DNA from: Mycobacterium triplex | GTDB lineage: Bacteria; Actinomycetota; Actinomycetes; Mycobacteriales; Mycobacteriaceae | DNA: 64,000 bases | Direction: 5' to 3' | Assembly: GCF_000689255.1 (NCBI RefSeq) | Contig: NZ_HG964446.1 | Coordinates: 4,445,250-4,509,249, forward strand | Part shown: piece after piece, positions 1-8,757 of the stretch | How positions within the stretch are numbered: position 1 is the first letter of the stretch | Layout: every line of letters begins with the position of its first letter | Made by a program: the position numbers and the translations under genes | Notes under the pieces: model-generated | Told to the model about the DNA's origin: nothing | The model's database searches: none | Seen by the model: only the letters and a program-made list of their open reading frames with translations

Positions 1-3000
1 TCGACGGTCGCGCCGCCGCCACCGCCCGCCGAGGGCAGCGCCACCGAAACACCGTGGCGCGCAGCAACCGAGGTGACCGCGGCGTCGATGACCTTGTCGA
101 CCGAGGCCGCGTCGGCCAGCGCGCCCTCGTGCAGGTGCCCCATGGCACCGCCGCGGACGCTGGTGCCCTCGCGGGTGCCCAGCGCGACCTCGACAACGAC
201 GTGCTTGGCCCAGCCCTCGCCGAGTTCCCAAGTCTTGGTGACCCGCTCGGTGATGGCGGCCGGCCGCTTGCCGGATGGCCCGAGGACCGTGCGCAGCTGA
301 TCGTTGATGGCGTCGGAAAGCACTGGGCCGTAAGGCTTGTAGGTGCGCGCCAGCTTGGTCACCTGCGAGCGCAACCCGGCCAGGTCGGCCTCGGCGGCAC
401 CGTCGATGGCGCCCAGGTTCAACTCCGAACCCAGGTCGACCAGCAGCTGGTTACGCCGCGACGACGCGCCGTCGGTGATGGACTCGATGGAATCCAACTG
501 CTCGATCTGGTCGATGCGCATCTTCGCCGACAACGCGATCAGCGCCAACGTGGCGTCGGCCGCGTCGAACGTGATGTCGTCGGGCCGTGGAGCACCCGAG
601 GGTGCGGTGGGCACCGGCGCCGGCGCGGCGGCCTCCGGCGCGGCTGCTGCCGGCGCACCGTCCGATGCGGCGGAATCGGCGACCACGTCCTCGGCCTCCG
701 GCTCGGGGTCGGTGTCGGTGGCGAACAGCACGGCCGCATCGCGCTCGGCGTTGAGCACTTCGACTGTGCTGTGCGCATATTCGGGCAGCTTGAGGGTGTT
801 GGTGGCCAGTCCGGCGACGGTCGGCGCGGACTTCACGCCGATCTCGACGAACCGCTCCACACCCAAACCGCCGGCGGCCTCCTCGATGAAGAGCAGGTCC
901 TGAGTTTCGATCCAGCGCACCGGGCTGGCGAACTGCCACGCCAGCAGCTCGATGAACACCGTGCGGGCCATCTCACGCGGCCGCTCGGCCAGCCAGGTGT
1001 CGTAGTCGGCCAGGATCGGGTCCAGCGGTTCGGCCGGCACCAGATCGCGGATCTCCTGGATGAAGTCGCGGTCCAGCGTGAACGGCCGGGGCACCAGGTT
1101 GGGGATGTAGCGACCGATGACCAACTCGGGGTCCTGGTCGCGCGGCATGACCCGCTCCAGCGAGCGGCGGAAGTCGGCAACCCCGACCCGCAGCACCCGC
1201 GAGTGGAACGGCACGTCGATGCCCGGCACCAGGATGAATGAGCGTTTGCCGCCGCTGATTTCGCGGCGCTTCTCCACCGCTTCCTCGAGGGCCTCGAGAC
1301 CGCGGACCGTGCCGGCGATCGCGTACTGCGAGCCGCGCAGGTTGAAGTTCACGATCTCCAGGAATTCCCCGGTGCGCTCGGCGATTTCGGCGACGAAGTC
1401 GGTGACCTGGTCGTCGGGCAGATCGATCTGCGAGGGACGGATCGCGGCCAACCGGTAGTTGGAGCGGCCCATCTCGTCGCGCGGCACGATGTCGTGCATG
1501 TTCGACCCGCGGTGGAACACCGTCTCCAGCAATGCTTCCAGCTCGTAGACGCCCAAAACACAAGCCAGCGCGGTGTATTCGCCGACGGAGTGCCCACACG
1601 CGATGGCGCCCTCGACGAAGGCGCCCTGCTCGCGCATCTCGGCGACCTGGGCGGCCGCCACGGTCGCCATCGCGACCTGGGTGAACTGCGTCAGGTACAG
1701 CACCCCGTCGGGGTGGTGGTAGTGCACGCCGCTGGCGATCAGGCTGGTCGGGTTGTCGCGCACCACGTGCAGCACCGAGAAGCCCAGGGTGTCACGGGTG
1801 AACTTGTCCGCGTCGTCCCAGACCTTGCGGGCAGCCTTGGACCGGGCGCGGACCTCCATGCCCATTCCCTTGTGCTGGATGCCCTGGCCGGGGAAGGCGT
1901 AGACCGTCTTGGGGGCGGCCAGACGCGCGGTCGCCGACATCACCAGGTCCGTTCCGACCTTCGCGGTGACCTCCAAAACCTCTGCGCCCTGGTCGATTCC
2001 GACGCGGTCGACCCGGAAGTCGACTTCGTCGCCCGGACGCACCATGCCCAGGAACCGTGCGGTCCAGCCGATCAGGCGAGCCGGCGGGCGGGCCTGGCCG
2101 TCGGTGGCGGTCACCGTGTGCTGCGCGGCGGCCGACAGCCACATGCCGTGCACGATGGGCGATTCCAGGCCGGCCAGCAGCGCGGCGGCGCGGTCGGTGT
2201 GGATCGGGTTGTGGTCACCCGACACCACGGCGAACGGACGCATGTCGACCGGCGCGGTCATGGTGACGTCGCGACGGCGCCGGCGCGGAGTGTCGGTGGT
2301 GTTCTCCGACACCGCGCCACCGGCCCGGGACGGGTCGGTGAGTTCGGCCGAACCGGTCCGCCCGAGGATCGCGAAGCGCTCCTGCAGGGTCACGATCGCC
2401 TTGCCGTCGGGACCGGTCACCGTCACCGAGACCGGAACGACCCGGCCCATGTCGGTGTCGATGGCCGCCGAAGCCGTTGCGGTAACGGTCAATTGGGCCG
2501 GCTCAGCGGGCAGCTTGCCGACCACGTGGGCGGCGTGGTCCAGGTGCACCAGGCTCAGCAGACCCTCGACGACCGGGACGCCGGCCTCGGTGACCGCGGA
2601 GCCGATCGTGGAGAAGACCGCGGGCCAGCACAGACCGACCAGCGCGTCGGGCACGGTGGTGAGGCTGGGTGCCAGGCGCTCGCCGAAGGTCGCGGTGACG
2701 CCGGTGTGGTCGGCGACCCGCTCAGGGTTCCAGTCCACCGTCACGGTGGCCGTTCCGTCGGTCACCGCCGGGAGGAATTCCGGCCCGTCGACACCGGCGG
2801 CGATCGCCAGGACCGCACGCATCGCGGCGGTGGCGTCGTCGGTGGAGACCACCGGCGCGCCGCCGTCGACGGTGTTGGCGTGCAACGTGAATGGGATGTC
2901 GATCCAGACCCCGGACAACGGGATGCTCAACACGACGCGCTCATCGGAAGTCACCTGCAGGCGAGCTCCGGTGGACGAGTGCGTGGCGCGCTGACCTTCG

Positions 3001-5894
3001 TGGACCAGCCAGTCGGCGGGATCGGCGATGCGGTGCACCGGGTTGGTGGCGGTGCGCCCGGCCCACAGGACGTCGGGGGCGTCGAGCACGACGGCCAGCG
3101 CCCCGGTCACATCCGCGCGGCCCAGCCGGCGCGACCGGACGGGCTTCGGTTCGCCGCCGGCGGCCAGCACGTCGTCGATGGCGGCCTGCTCGAAGCGGTC
3201 GAGCAGTTCACCGACCGGCTCGTCGACCCGGGTGATGCCGGCGACCGCGGCGGTGCCGGGGATGATGCACACCTGGTCGGCGTCGTAGCGGGCGTCGTGC
3301 GCCTGCCACAGCGAGTCACTGCGCCACCAGCGGCGCACGTCCTTGTCGATGACCGGCACGAAGTTGACCGGCTTGCCCAGCGTCTTGCACAGCGTGACGA
3401 AGAACGGCACATCGGCCGGGTGCAGCTGCACCCTCTCGGCGTCCGGGTAGTCCCGCAAGAGCGCCGCGATGGCCGCCTCCGGGTTCTCCAGCAGCGCCTC
3501 GTCGTTGTACAGCGTCTCGATCGGGCCGTGGTCCTGCGGGTGCAGCCGGGCCTCGGCGCGCTGCAGCATCTGCTGGAAGCGGTCGCGCCAGGTGTCGGCC
3601 AGCCACGGGCTGCCGGGCGAGGCGGTGTCGGCGGTCGAGTTGCCGTCGCCGATGGTGAGCTCGACGTAGCGCTGCAGCCACTGCAGGTAGGTCATTTCCC
3701 CGACGTCGCCGAAATACGGCTTGGCGGTGCGGGCCATCGCGGCGATGATCTCGTCGCGGCGCTCGGCGACGGCGTCGGCGTCACCGGCGACCTCGTCGAG
3801 CAACCGGCCGCAACGCGAGGCGCTGTTGTCGATCTCGTGGATGTCGGCACCGAGCTGGCTGCGGCTGGAAGCCATGCCGCCCTGGGCTTTTCCGGCGCCG
3901 ATCCACTGGTCGGTGCCGGTGGTCTCGACCAGCATCTGCTTGACCGACGGCGAGGTGGTGGCTTCCAGCGTGGCCATCGCCGCGGTGCCGACCAGGATGC
4001 CGTCGATCGGCATCGACGGGAAGCCGTAGGACTGCGACCACCGGCCGGACAGATATTCGGCGGCCCGCTCGGGGGTTCCGATGCCGCCGCCGACGCAGAC
4101 GGTGATGTTGGAGCGCGAGCGCAGCTCCGAGTAGGTGGCCAGCAACAGGTCGTCGAGGTCTTCCCACGAGTGGTGACCGCCGGCGCGTCCGCCCTCGATG
4201 TGCACGATCACCGATTTGGTGGGCGCCTCGGTCGCGATGCGGATGACCGAGCGGATCTGCTCGATGGTGCCGGGCTTGAACACGACATGGCTGATGCCGA
4301 CGTCGTTGAGCTCGTCGATCAGTTCGACGGCCTCCTCGAGGTCCGGGATGCCGGCGCTGATCACCAGGCCGTCGATCGCGGCGCCGGCCTGGCGGGCCTT
4401 CTGCACCAGGCGCTTACCGCCGACCTGAAGCTTCCACAGGTAGGGGTCGAGGAACAGCGTGTTGAACTGGTAGGTGCGGCCCGTCTCGAGCAAGCCGGAC
4501 AATTCTTCAATGCGCGCGGCGAAGATTTCTTCGGTCACCTGCCCGCCACCGGCCAGCTCGGCCCAGTGTCCGGCGTTGGCCGCGGCGGCGACGATCTTCG
4601 CGTCGACCGTCGTCGGGGTCATGCCGGCCAGCAGGATCGGCGACCGCCCGGTCAGCCGGGTGAACTTCGTCGAGAGCTTGACCCGGCCGTCGGGCAGGGT
4701 CACGACGGTCGGCGCGTAGCTCGACCAGGGCCGTGCCACCTCGGGGGTGGCCCCGACGGTGAAGAGGTTGCGCTGACCGCCGCGGGTGGCGGCGGGCACG
4801 ATGCCGACGCCCAGGCCGCGGATCACCGGCGCGGTCAGCCGGGTCAGGATGTCGCCGGGGCCCAGGTCGAGAATCCAGCGCGCGCCGGCGTCGTGCACCG
4901 CGGTGATCTCTTCCACCCAGTCGACCCCGCTCACCAGGATGGCGTCGGTCAGGCGCCGGGCCAGCTCGACGTCCAAGCCGACCTTCTCGGCCCAACCGCC
5001 GACGATGTCGATGCCGTCGGCCAGCCGCGGGGTGTGGAAGCCCACCTCGACCTGAACCGGGTCGAAGACCGGTGCGAAGACGTCGCCGCCACGCAGTTTG
5101 TTCTTGCGGTCGGCTTCTTCTTTCTCGGAGATCTGCTGGCAGTACAACTCGAAGCGAGACAGTTGCTCCGGCGTGCCGGTGATGACGACCGAACGACGGC
5201 CGTTGCGGATGGACAGCACCGGCGGCAGCACGGTGCGAACGTCCTGGGAGAACTCGTCGAGCAGCGCGACGATGCGCTCGGGGTCGGCGTTGGTGACCGA
5301 CACCATCGGCGGGCGATCACCGAGCACGGAGATGCCGCGGCGACGGGCCACCAGCGTGCCGGCCGCGCCGATCAGCTGGGCCAGGGCGAGCAGCTCGACG
5401 TCACGAGCGCCCTCGGCCTTGAACGCCTCGACGGCGAGCACGCCCTGCGAGTGGCCGGCGACGGCGACCGGCGGGGTCGCGGTCCAGTCCATCCCCTGTC
5501 GCGCCAGGGCACGCCCGGCCGCGATCTGGGTGAGCAACACGCCGGGCATCGATACCGCGGCCGACGTCAGGTGCTTGTCCGCGGGGGTCGGGTCCTCGGC
5601 CGCCACCGCGCGCACCCACCGCAGCGGCTCGAAGCCGATCGGACGCACCACGACCAGCTCTTTGGCCACCGGCTCGAGCAGCAGCTCCGCCTCGCCGACC
5701 AGCGTGGCGATGTCGGTCTCGATGCCCGCCGAGGACACCAGCTCTTCCAGGGTTTCCAACCAGGCGCTGCCCTGGCCGCCGAACGCGACAGCGTACGGCT
5801 CGCCGGCCGTGAGACGGTCGACCAGAGCATGGGTGCTGTGCGGGCCTTGGCCCTCGCGGTCTGCGGACACCCGGTCGTGCTCGTGGATCGTCAC
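1..5894 (-). CDS. fas: type I fatty acid synthase (N-terminal ~1964 residues; 3' end outside window)
   Basis: Cytosolic multifunctional FAS-I, which makes the C16-C26 acyl-CoAs that feed mycolic acid synthesis. The frame stays open from a GTG at 5894-5892 (protein begins MTIHEHDRVSADRE, as in M. tuberculosis FAS) to the window edge. Domains in order: acetyltransferase with GHSQG (Ser ~149); FMN-type enoyl reductase with LLAGMTPTTVDAK (~420 onward); hot-dog dehydratase with DHNPIHTD (~1230); malonyl/palmitoyl transferase with GHSVGEY (Ser ~1436); an Ala/Pro linker; and the acyl carrier domain with DSIES, putative phosphopantetheinyl Ser ~1802. The ketoreductase and ketosynthase domains, and probably acpS, lie beyond position 1. 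The family length is about 3070 residues, so roughly two thirds is present. The identification is firm; only the exact start is open. Confidence 0.97.
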   Translation of the reverse strand, partial: MTIHEHDRVSADREGQGPHSTHALVDRLTAGEPYAVAFGGQGSAWLETLEELVSSAGIETDIATLVGEAELLLEPVAKELVVVRPIGFEPLRWVRAVAAEDPTPADKHLTSAAVSMPGVLLTQIAAGRALARQGMDWTATPPVAVAGHSQGVLAVEAFKAEGARDVELLALAQLIGAAGTLVARRRGISVLGDRPPMVSVTNADPERIVALLDEFSQDVRTVLPPVLSIRNGRRSVVITGTPEQLSRFELYCQQISEKEEADRKNKLRGGDVFAPVFDPVQVEVGFHTPRLADGIDIVGGWAEKVGLDVELARRLTDAILVSGVDWVEEITAVHDAGARWILDLGPGDILTRLTAPVIRGLGVGIVPAATRGGQRNLFTVGATPEVARPWSSYAPTVVTLPDGRVKLSTKFTRLTGRSPILLAGMTPTTVDAKIVAAAANAGHWAELAGGGQVTEEIFAARIEELSGLLETGRTYQFNTLFLDPYLWKLQVGGKRLVQKARQAGAAIDGLVISAGIPDLEEAVELIDELNDVGISHVVFKPGTIEQIRSVIRIATEAPTKSVIVHIEGGRAGGHHSWEDLDDLLLATYSELRSRSNITVCVGGGIGTPERAAEYLSGRWSQSYGFPSMPIDGILVGTAAMATLEATTSPSVKQMLVETTGTDQWIGAGKAQGGMASSRSQLGADIHEIDNSASRCGRLLDEVAGDADAVAERRDEIIAAMARTAKPYFGDVGEMTYLQWLQRYVELTIGDGNSTADTASPGSPWLADTWRDRFQQMLQRAEARLHPQDHGPIETLYNDEALLENPEAAIAALLRDYPDAERVQLHPADVPFFVTLCKTLGKPVNFVPVIDKDVRRWWRSDSLWQAHDARYDADQVCIIPGTAAVAGITRVDEPVGELLDRFEQAAIDDVLAAGGEPKPVRSRRLGRADVTGALAVVLDAPDVLWAGRTATNPVHRIADPADWLVHEGQRATHSSTGARLQVTSDERVVLSIPLSGVWIDIPFTLHANTVDGGAPVVSTDDATAAMRAVLAIAAGVDGPEFLPAVTDGTATVTVDWNPERVADHTGVTATFGERLAPSLTTVPDALVGLCWPAVFSTIGSAVTEAGVPVVEGLLSLVHLDHAAHVVGKLPAEPAQLTVTATASAAIDTDMGRVVPVSVTVTGPDGKAIVTLQERFAILGRTGSAELTDPSRAGGAVSENTTDTPRRRRRDVTMTAPVDMRPFAVVSGDHNPIHTDRAAALLAGLESPIVHGMWLSAAAQHTVTATDGQARPPARLIGWTARFLGMVRPGDEVDFRVDRVGIDQGAEVLEVTAKVGTDLVMSATARLAAPKTVYAFPGQGIQHKGMGMEVRARSKAARKVWDDADKFTRDTLGFSVLHVVRDNPTSLIASGVHYHHPDGVLYLTQFTQVAMATVAAAQVAEMREQGAFVEGAIACGHSVGEYTALACVLGVYELEALLETVFHRGSNMHDIVPRDEMGRSNYRLAAIRPSQIDLPDDQVTDFVAEIAERTGEFLEIVNFNLRGSQYAIAGTVRGLEALEEAVEKRREISGGKRSFILVPGIDVPFHSRVLRVGVADFRRSLERVMPRDQDPELVIGRYIPNLVPRPFTLDRDFIQEIRDLVPAEPLDPILADYDTWLAERPREMARTVFIELLAWQFASPVRWIETQDLLFIEEAAGGLGVERFVEIGVKSAPTVAGLATNTLKLPEYAHSTVEVLNAERDAAVLFATDTDPEPEAEDVVADSAASDGAPAAAAPEAAAPAPVPTAPSGAPRPDDITFDAADATLALIALSAKMRIDQIEQLDSIESITDGASSRRNQLLVDLGSELNLGAIDGAAEADLAGLRSQVTKLARTYKPYGPVLSDAINDQLRTVLGPSGKRPAAITERVTKTWELGEGWAKHVVVEVALGTREGTSVRGGAMGHLHEGALADAASVDKVIDAAVTSVAARHGVSVALPSAGGGGGATV

Positions 5895-6445
5895 CTTGTG
5901 TATCTCCCTGTATGCGTCTTCACGTATCGGTTCGTCTGGCCTGCTCAGAACCCCGGCGCGCGGGGTCCCAGCTGGCTCTGGGTCGATTCCGCTCTGAATC
6001 GCAGCCCGAATCGCGGCTGACCGGTGTGTTGTCGGCGGCCACTCGTGTCGACCAAGCGGCGCGGGGACTGCATCGGCTGTACTAAGAGTGTCATAAGGAT
6101 TCGGGTCGTTTTTCTGCGCAGATCGGTTACTGGTGAGTTCTACGCGCGGGTAACCGTGTCGTGGGTAACACCGGGATTAACCGGTCGTCCGGGTATCCAG
6201 AACAAACGTCCTGCATGCAGGTGGTTACGGTCGAGTAGCTATAACTGCGCTGTTCAAGGCGGCATTGTTATCAAATCGTTATGTTAAGAATTTGTAGTGC
6301 GCGCCGCCTGTCGTGCCGCGGCGATAGAGCCGTCTGGGCCCCGCCGCCGTCAGCGTTGGGCGAACAAGTGTTTGCTGGAACCGAGTTGCGCAACCGTGCC
6401 CGGATCGATTAAAGGGTCAGAAATCGCTACGACGAGGCGGGGTTG
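5895..6445. promoter_or_regulatory. fas upstream region with a GTAAC half-site array
   Basis: Gene-free 551 bp between the fas start and the end of the Rv2525c-like gene. The only structure I can support is a cluster of GGTWAC-type half-sites: GGTTAC 6125-6130, GGGTAACC 6148-6155, GGGTAAC 6163-6169 and ATTAACCGG 6176-6184, in alternating orientation. Because fas is known to be controlled by the TetR-type regulator FasR in mycobacteria, this cluster is a candidate operator, but I do not know that FasR recognises this sequence. The stretch from 6185 to 6445 is more AT-rich and shows no convincing ORF. Confidence 0.35.
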
Positions 6446-7165
6446 CTAGGCCCACTGCCCGAATTGCGGCTTGAGGATCTCGTTGATGTCTACGCCGACA
6501 CCGCCCACGCTGCGTTTATCGATCTCGACCTGGTGCAGATTGGCCGCCGGATGGGTGTAGCCCTTGGGCGAGCCCCAATTGTGCTGCCAGAAGCAGGAGC
6601 CCAGGCCGTCGTGCAACGCCCAGTCGATCGTCTTCGAATTGGCGTAAACGCCCGTCCGCTGGTGTCCGATCACCGACTCCCAGGACCGTAGGTACGGAGC
6701 GATCTGGTTTTTGTACTGCTCGTAAGACGGGTCGTCGTCGATCGACGCGTAAATCGGCGCGTTGGGGGGACCACCGGCGGCGGCGTGCAACTCCATGCCC
6801 CGCTTGGCATGCTGCAGCCCCGCGTTCGCGCCGCCCAGCCAGTCGGCGGAATTGCCCTTGCCGTACTGGTAGCAGGAGACGATTTTGAGCCCGTTGCTGT
6901 GCAAGTCACGTGCCTCGGCGACCTGGATCGGCTTGCCCAGCATCCAATTACCGCCCGGCCGGCGGTCGGAGACGTACCGGATAGCCCCCACGGCGCCGGC
7001 GGCCCGGATCTGGCTGGCCGGGATCACGCCCGCGGCGTAGTCCAACAGCGTGCCCAGGGATGCCGAGGCCGTCGGAGCGTCCAACGCCGACGCCGCGACA
7101 CCCATGCCCAGTAGGGCCGGGGTCGCGGCCGCGAATTTGAGCACGTCACGACGCGAAATCGACAC
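6446..7165 (-). CDS. Tat-exported DUF1906 (glycoside-hydrolase-like) protein, Rv2525c-like
   Basis: The N-terminus SISRRDVLKFAAATPALLG is a classic twin-arginine signal followed by a hydrophobic stretch, so export by Tat is expected. The mature part (LLDYAAGVIPASQIRAAG, IRYVSDRRPGG, YASIDDDPSYEQ, FWQHNWGSPKGY) matches the Rv2525c-like DUF1906 fold, a TIM-barrel related to glycoside hydrolases with acidic residues (IDDD) in the pocket. It sits upstream of and parallel to fas, as in M. tuberculosis, where a role at the cell wall has been suggested. I chose the GTG at 7165 (VSISRRD) because it matches the known homologue's start; a TTG at 7186 would add seven residues. The gene ends with TAG. 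Confidence 0.9.
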   Translation of the reverse strand: MSISRRDVLKFAAATPALLGMGVAASALDAPTASASLGTLLDYAAGVIPASQIRAAGAVGAIRYVSDRRPGGNWMLGKPIQVAEARDLHSNGLKIVSCYQYGKGNSADWLGGANAGLQHAKRGMELHAAAGGPPNAPIYASIDDDPSYEQYKNQIAPYLRSWESVIGHQRTGVYANSKTIDWALHDGLGSCFWQHNWGSPKGYTHPAANLHQVEIDKRSVGGVGVDINEILKPQFGQWA

Positions 7166-7251
7166 ATCGGACAGGGTACGACACAAGCATCAGCAGACAC
7201 ATTAGTAACACTGGTCACAGATTCGTCACTTCTTGACCGGGTTGATCGGGC

Positions 7252-7537
7252 CAGGGCGCGGGGCGCATCGGGCTGCGGGCGCATCGGGCCAGGGGGCGTG
7301 GCGCATCGGGCTGCGGGCGCGTCGCTTGTGCGACGGCGACCTCGGGTGTGCGACGACGGCCTCGGGTGTGCGACGACGGCCTCGCGTGTGCGGTCAGGGC
7401 GGCGACACGCCGGGGCAGTGCGGCCACGGCGCACACCGAAAGCCGTGAGCGCACACCGAAGCCGTGAGCGCACCGAAGCCGTGAGCGCACCGAAAGCGTG
7501 AGCACACCGAGCGCCGGGGCACACCGAGCGCCGGGGC
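7252..7537. repeat. GC-rich intergenic minisatellite arrays
   Basis: The spacer 7166-7605 holds no credible gene and is dominated by short tandem repeats. Around 7252-7320 are about three copies of a GGGCGCATCGGGC unit; 7326-7388 has about three copies of a 20-mer built on TGTGCGACGACGGCCTCGGG; 7429-7500 has about four copies of a 16-20 nt unit based on GCACACCGAAGCCGTGAGC; and 7502-7537 has two copies of ACACCGAGCGCCGGGGC. Units differ between sub-arrays and there are no unique spacers, so this is not a CRISPR array. Such arrays are typically length-variable between strains. Confidence 0.8.
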
Positions 7538-7567
7538 CCGCCGAGCCCGGCATTGTTATTGTCACTA

Positions 7568-7585
7568 TTAACTTAATAAAGTTAA
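7568..7585. promoter_or_regulatory. perfect inverted repeat before the Rieske oxygenase gene
   Basis: TTAACTT-AATA-AAGTTAA is a perfect 7-4-7 palindrome ending about 20 bp before the ATG and just upstream of the ribosome site GGAGGGGG (7590-7597). Its place between an AT-rich promoter-like stretch (7553-7585) and the start codon fits an operator for a repressor. The regulator is unknown. Confidence 0.5.
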
Positions 7586-7605
7586 CGTCGGAGGGGGCTT
7601 CCAAA

Positions 7606-8757
7606 ATGGATCACGACCAGCTCATCGACCTGACCCGCCGGGCCTTGAAGTTGGCCCGCGACAAGACCACCGACCTGGCTCCGCGGCAGTACACGATCGA
7701 CGCGAGCGACTACACGTCACCCGAGCGACACCGCAGTGACAGGGCGCTGCTGCTGGCCAGCCCGCAACTGGTCGGCTACGTCAGCGAGCTGCCCGCGCCC
7801 GGCGCCTACTGCACCAAGACGGTGATGGGGCGATCGATCCTGCTGACGAGAACATCCGACGGGTCGGTCCGCGCCTTCGACAATGTCTGCCTGCACCGGC
7901 AATCCCCGGTGGTGACGGGCTGCGGCACCGCGAAGCGATTCAGCTGTCCGTATCACGCCTGGACCTACGACAACACCGGCAAGCTGGTCGGCTTGCCGGG
8001 CCGCGAGGGATTCCCGGATGCGACGGTCAAGTCCGACTCGTTGACCGAGCTCCCCGCCGCCGAGTTCGCCGGGTTCCTCTGGGTGGCGCTGGACAAAGAC
8101 GCGACCCTCGACGTCGCCGCGCACCTGGGGCCGCTCGCCGACGAGCTCGACTCGTGGGGCATCGGCCGGTGGTCGCCGCTGGGTGAAAAGGTGCTCGACG
8201 CGCCGATCAACTGGAAGCTGGCCGTCGACACCTTCGCCGAGAACTACCACTTCGCCACCGTGCACCGGGACACCTTCGCCACCATCGCCCGCAGCAACTG
8301 CACGGTGTTCGATTCGTACGGACCGCACCATCGGTTGATCTTCCCGCTCAACGCGATCCTCGAGCTGGAGAATGTCCCCGAGGAACAGTGGGACCCGTTC
8401 CACAACATGGTGGTGATCTACGCCTTGTTCCCCAACATCGTGATCTCGGTGACGATCGCCAACGGCGAGCTGTTCCGCATCTACCCCGGCGACGAGCCCG
8501 GCAGGTCGATCACCGTGCACCAGAACTCCACGCCGCTGGACCTTTCCGAGGAATCCGTGGCCGCCGGTGCTCAAGCCGTGTTCGAGTACGCGCACGCCAC
8601 GGTGCGCGACGAGGACTACAAGCTCGTCGAGGGCCTGCAGGCCAATCTCAGCTCGGGCGCTCGCGATCACCTGGTGTTCGGTCGCAACGAGCCGGGACTG
8701 CAGCACCGCCACATCGCGTGGGCCGAGGCGCTGGCCGCGTCAGCTGCCGTCGACTGA
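7606..8757 (+). CDS. Rieske non-heme iron oxygenase, alpha subunit
   Basis: This 383-residue terminal oxygenase would hydroxylate an aromatic or alicyclic substrate using electrons from a reductase not present next to it. The Rieske [2Fe-2S] ligands are C95/H97 and C114/H117 (CLH ... CPYH), and the mononuclear iron site is in DTFAENYHFATVH with H215 and H220. I chose the ATG at 7606 because of its strong GGAGGGGG ribosome site; an open frame upstream (from 7498) runs through the repeat array and is not credible. The 3' end overlaps the convergent gene by 18 bp. The gene is the first member of the catabolic block and has its own palindrome-containing promoter. The substrate cannot be named. 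Confidence 0.9.
   Translation: MDHDQLIDLTRRALKLARDKTTDLAPRQYTIDASDYTSPERHRSDRALLLASPQLVGYVSELPAPGAYCTKTVMGRSILLTRTSDGSVRAFDNVCLHRQSPVVTGCGTAKRFSCPYHAWTYDNTGKLVGLPGREGFPDATVKSDSLTELPAAEFAGFLWVALDKDATLDVAAHLGPLADELDSWGIGRWSPLGEKVLDAPINWKLAVDTFAENYHFATVHRDTFATIARSNCTVFDSYGPHHRLIFPLNAILELENVPEEQWDPFHNMVVIYALFPNIVISVTIANGELFRIYPGDEPGRSITVHQNSTPLDLSEESVAAGAQAVFEYAHATVRDEDYKLVEGLQANLSSGARDHLVFGRNEPGLQHRHIAWAEALAASAAVD

Noticed and set aside
1494..6020. 1508-codon open frame on the plus strand opposite fas
   Set aside because: Its translation is Gly/Arg/Asp/His-rich low complexity and mirrors the third-position GC bias of fas; the opposite strand encodes a clear FAS-I. A shadow frame.
7252..7537. 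Possible CRISPR array
   Set aside because: The repeats are directly tandem with no unique spacers and the unit changes along the array; no cas genes nearby.
7498..7605. N-terminal extension of the first Rieske oxygenase
   Set aside because: The extra 36 codons lie within the repeat array and operator, whereas ATG 7606 has a strong ribosome site and a natural N-terminus.
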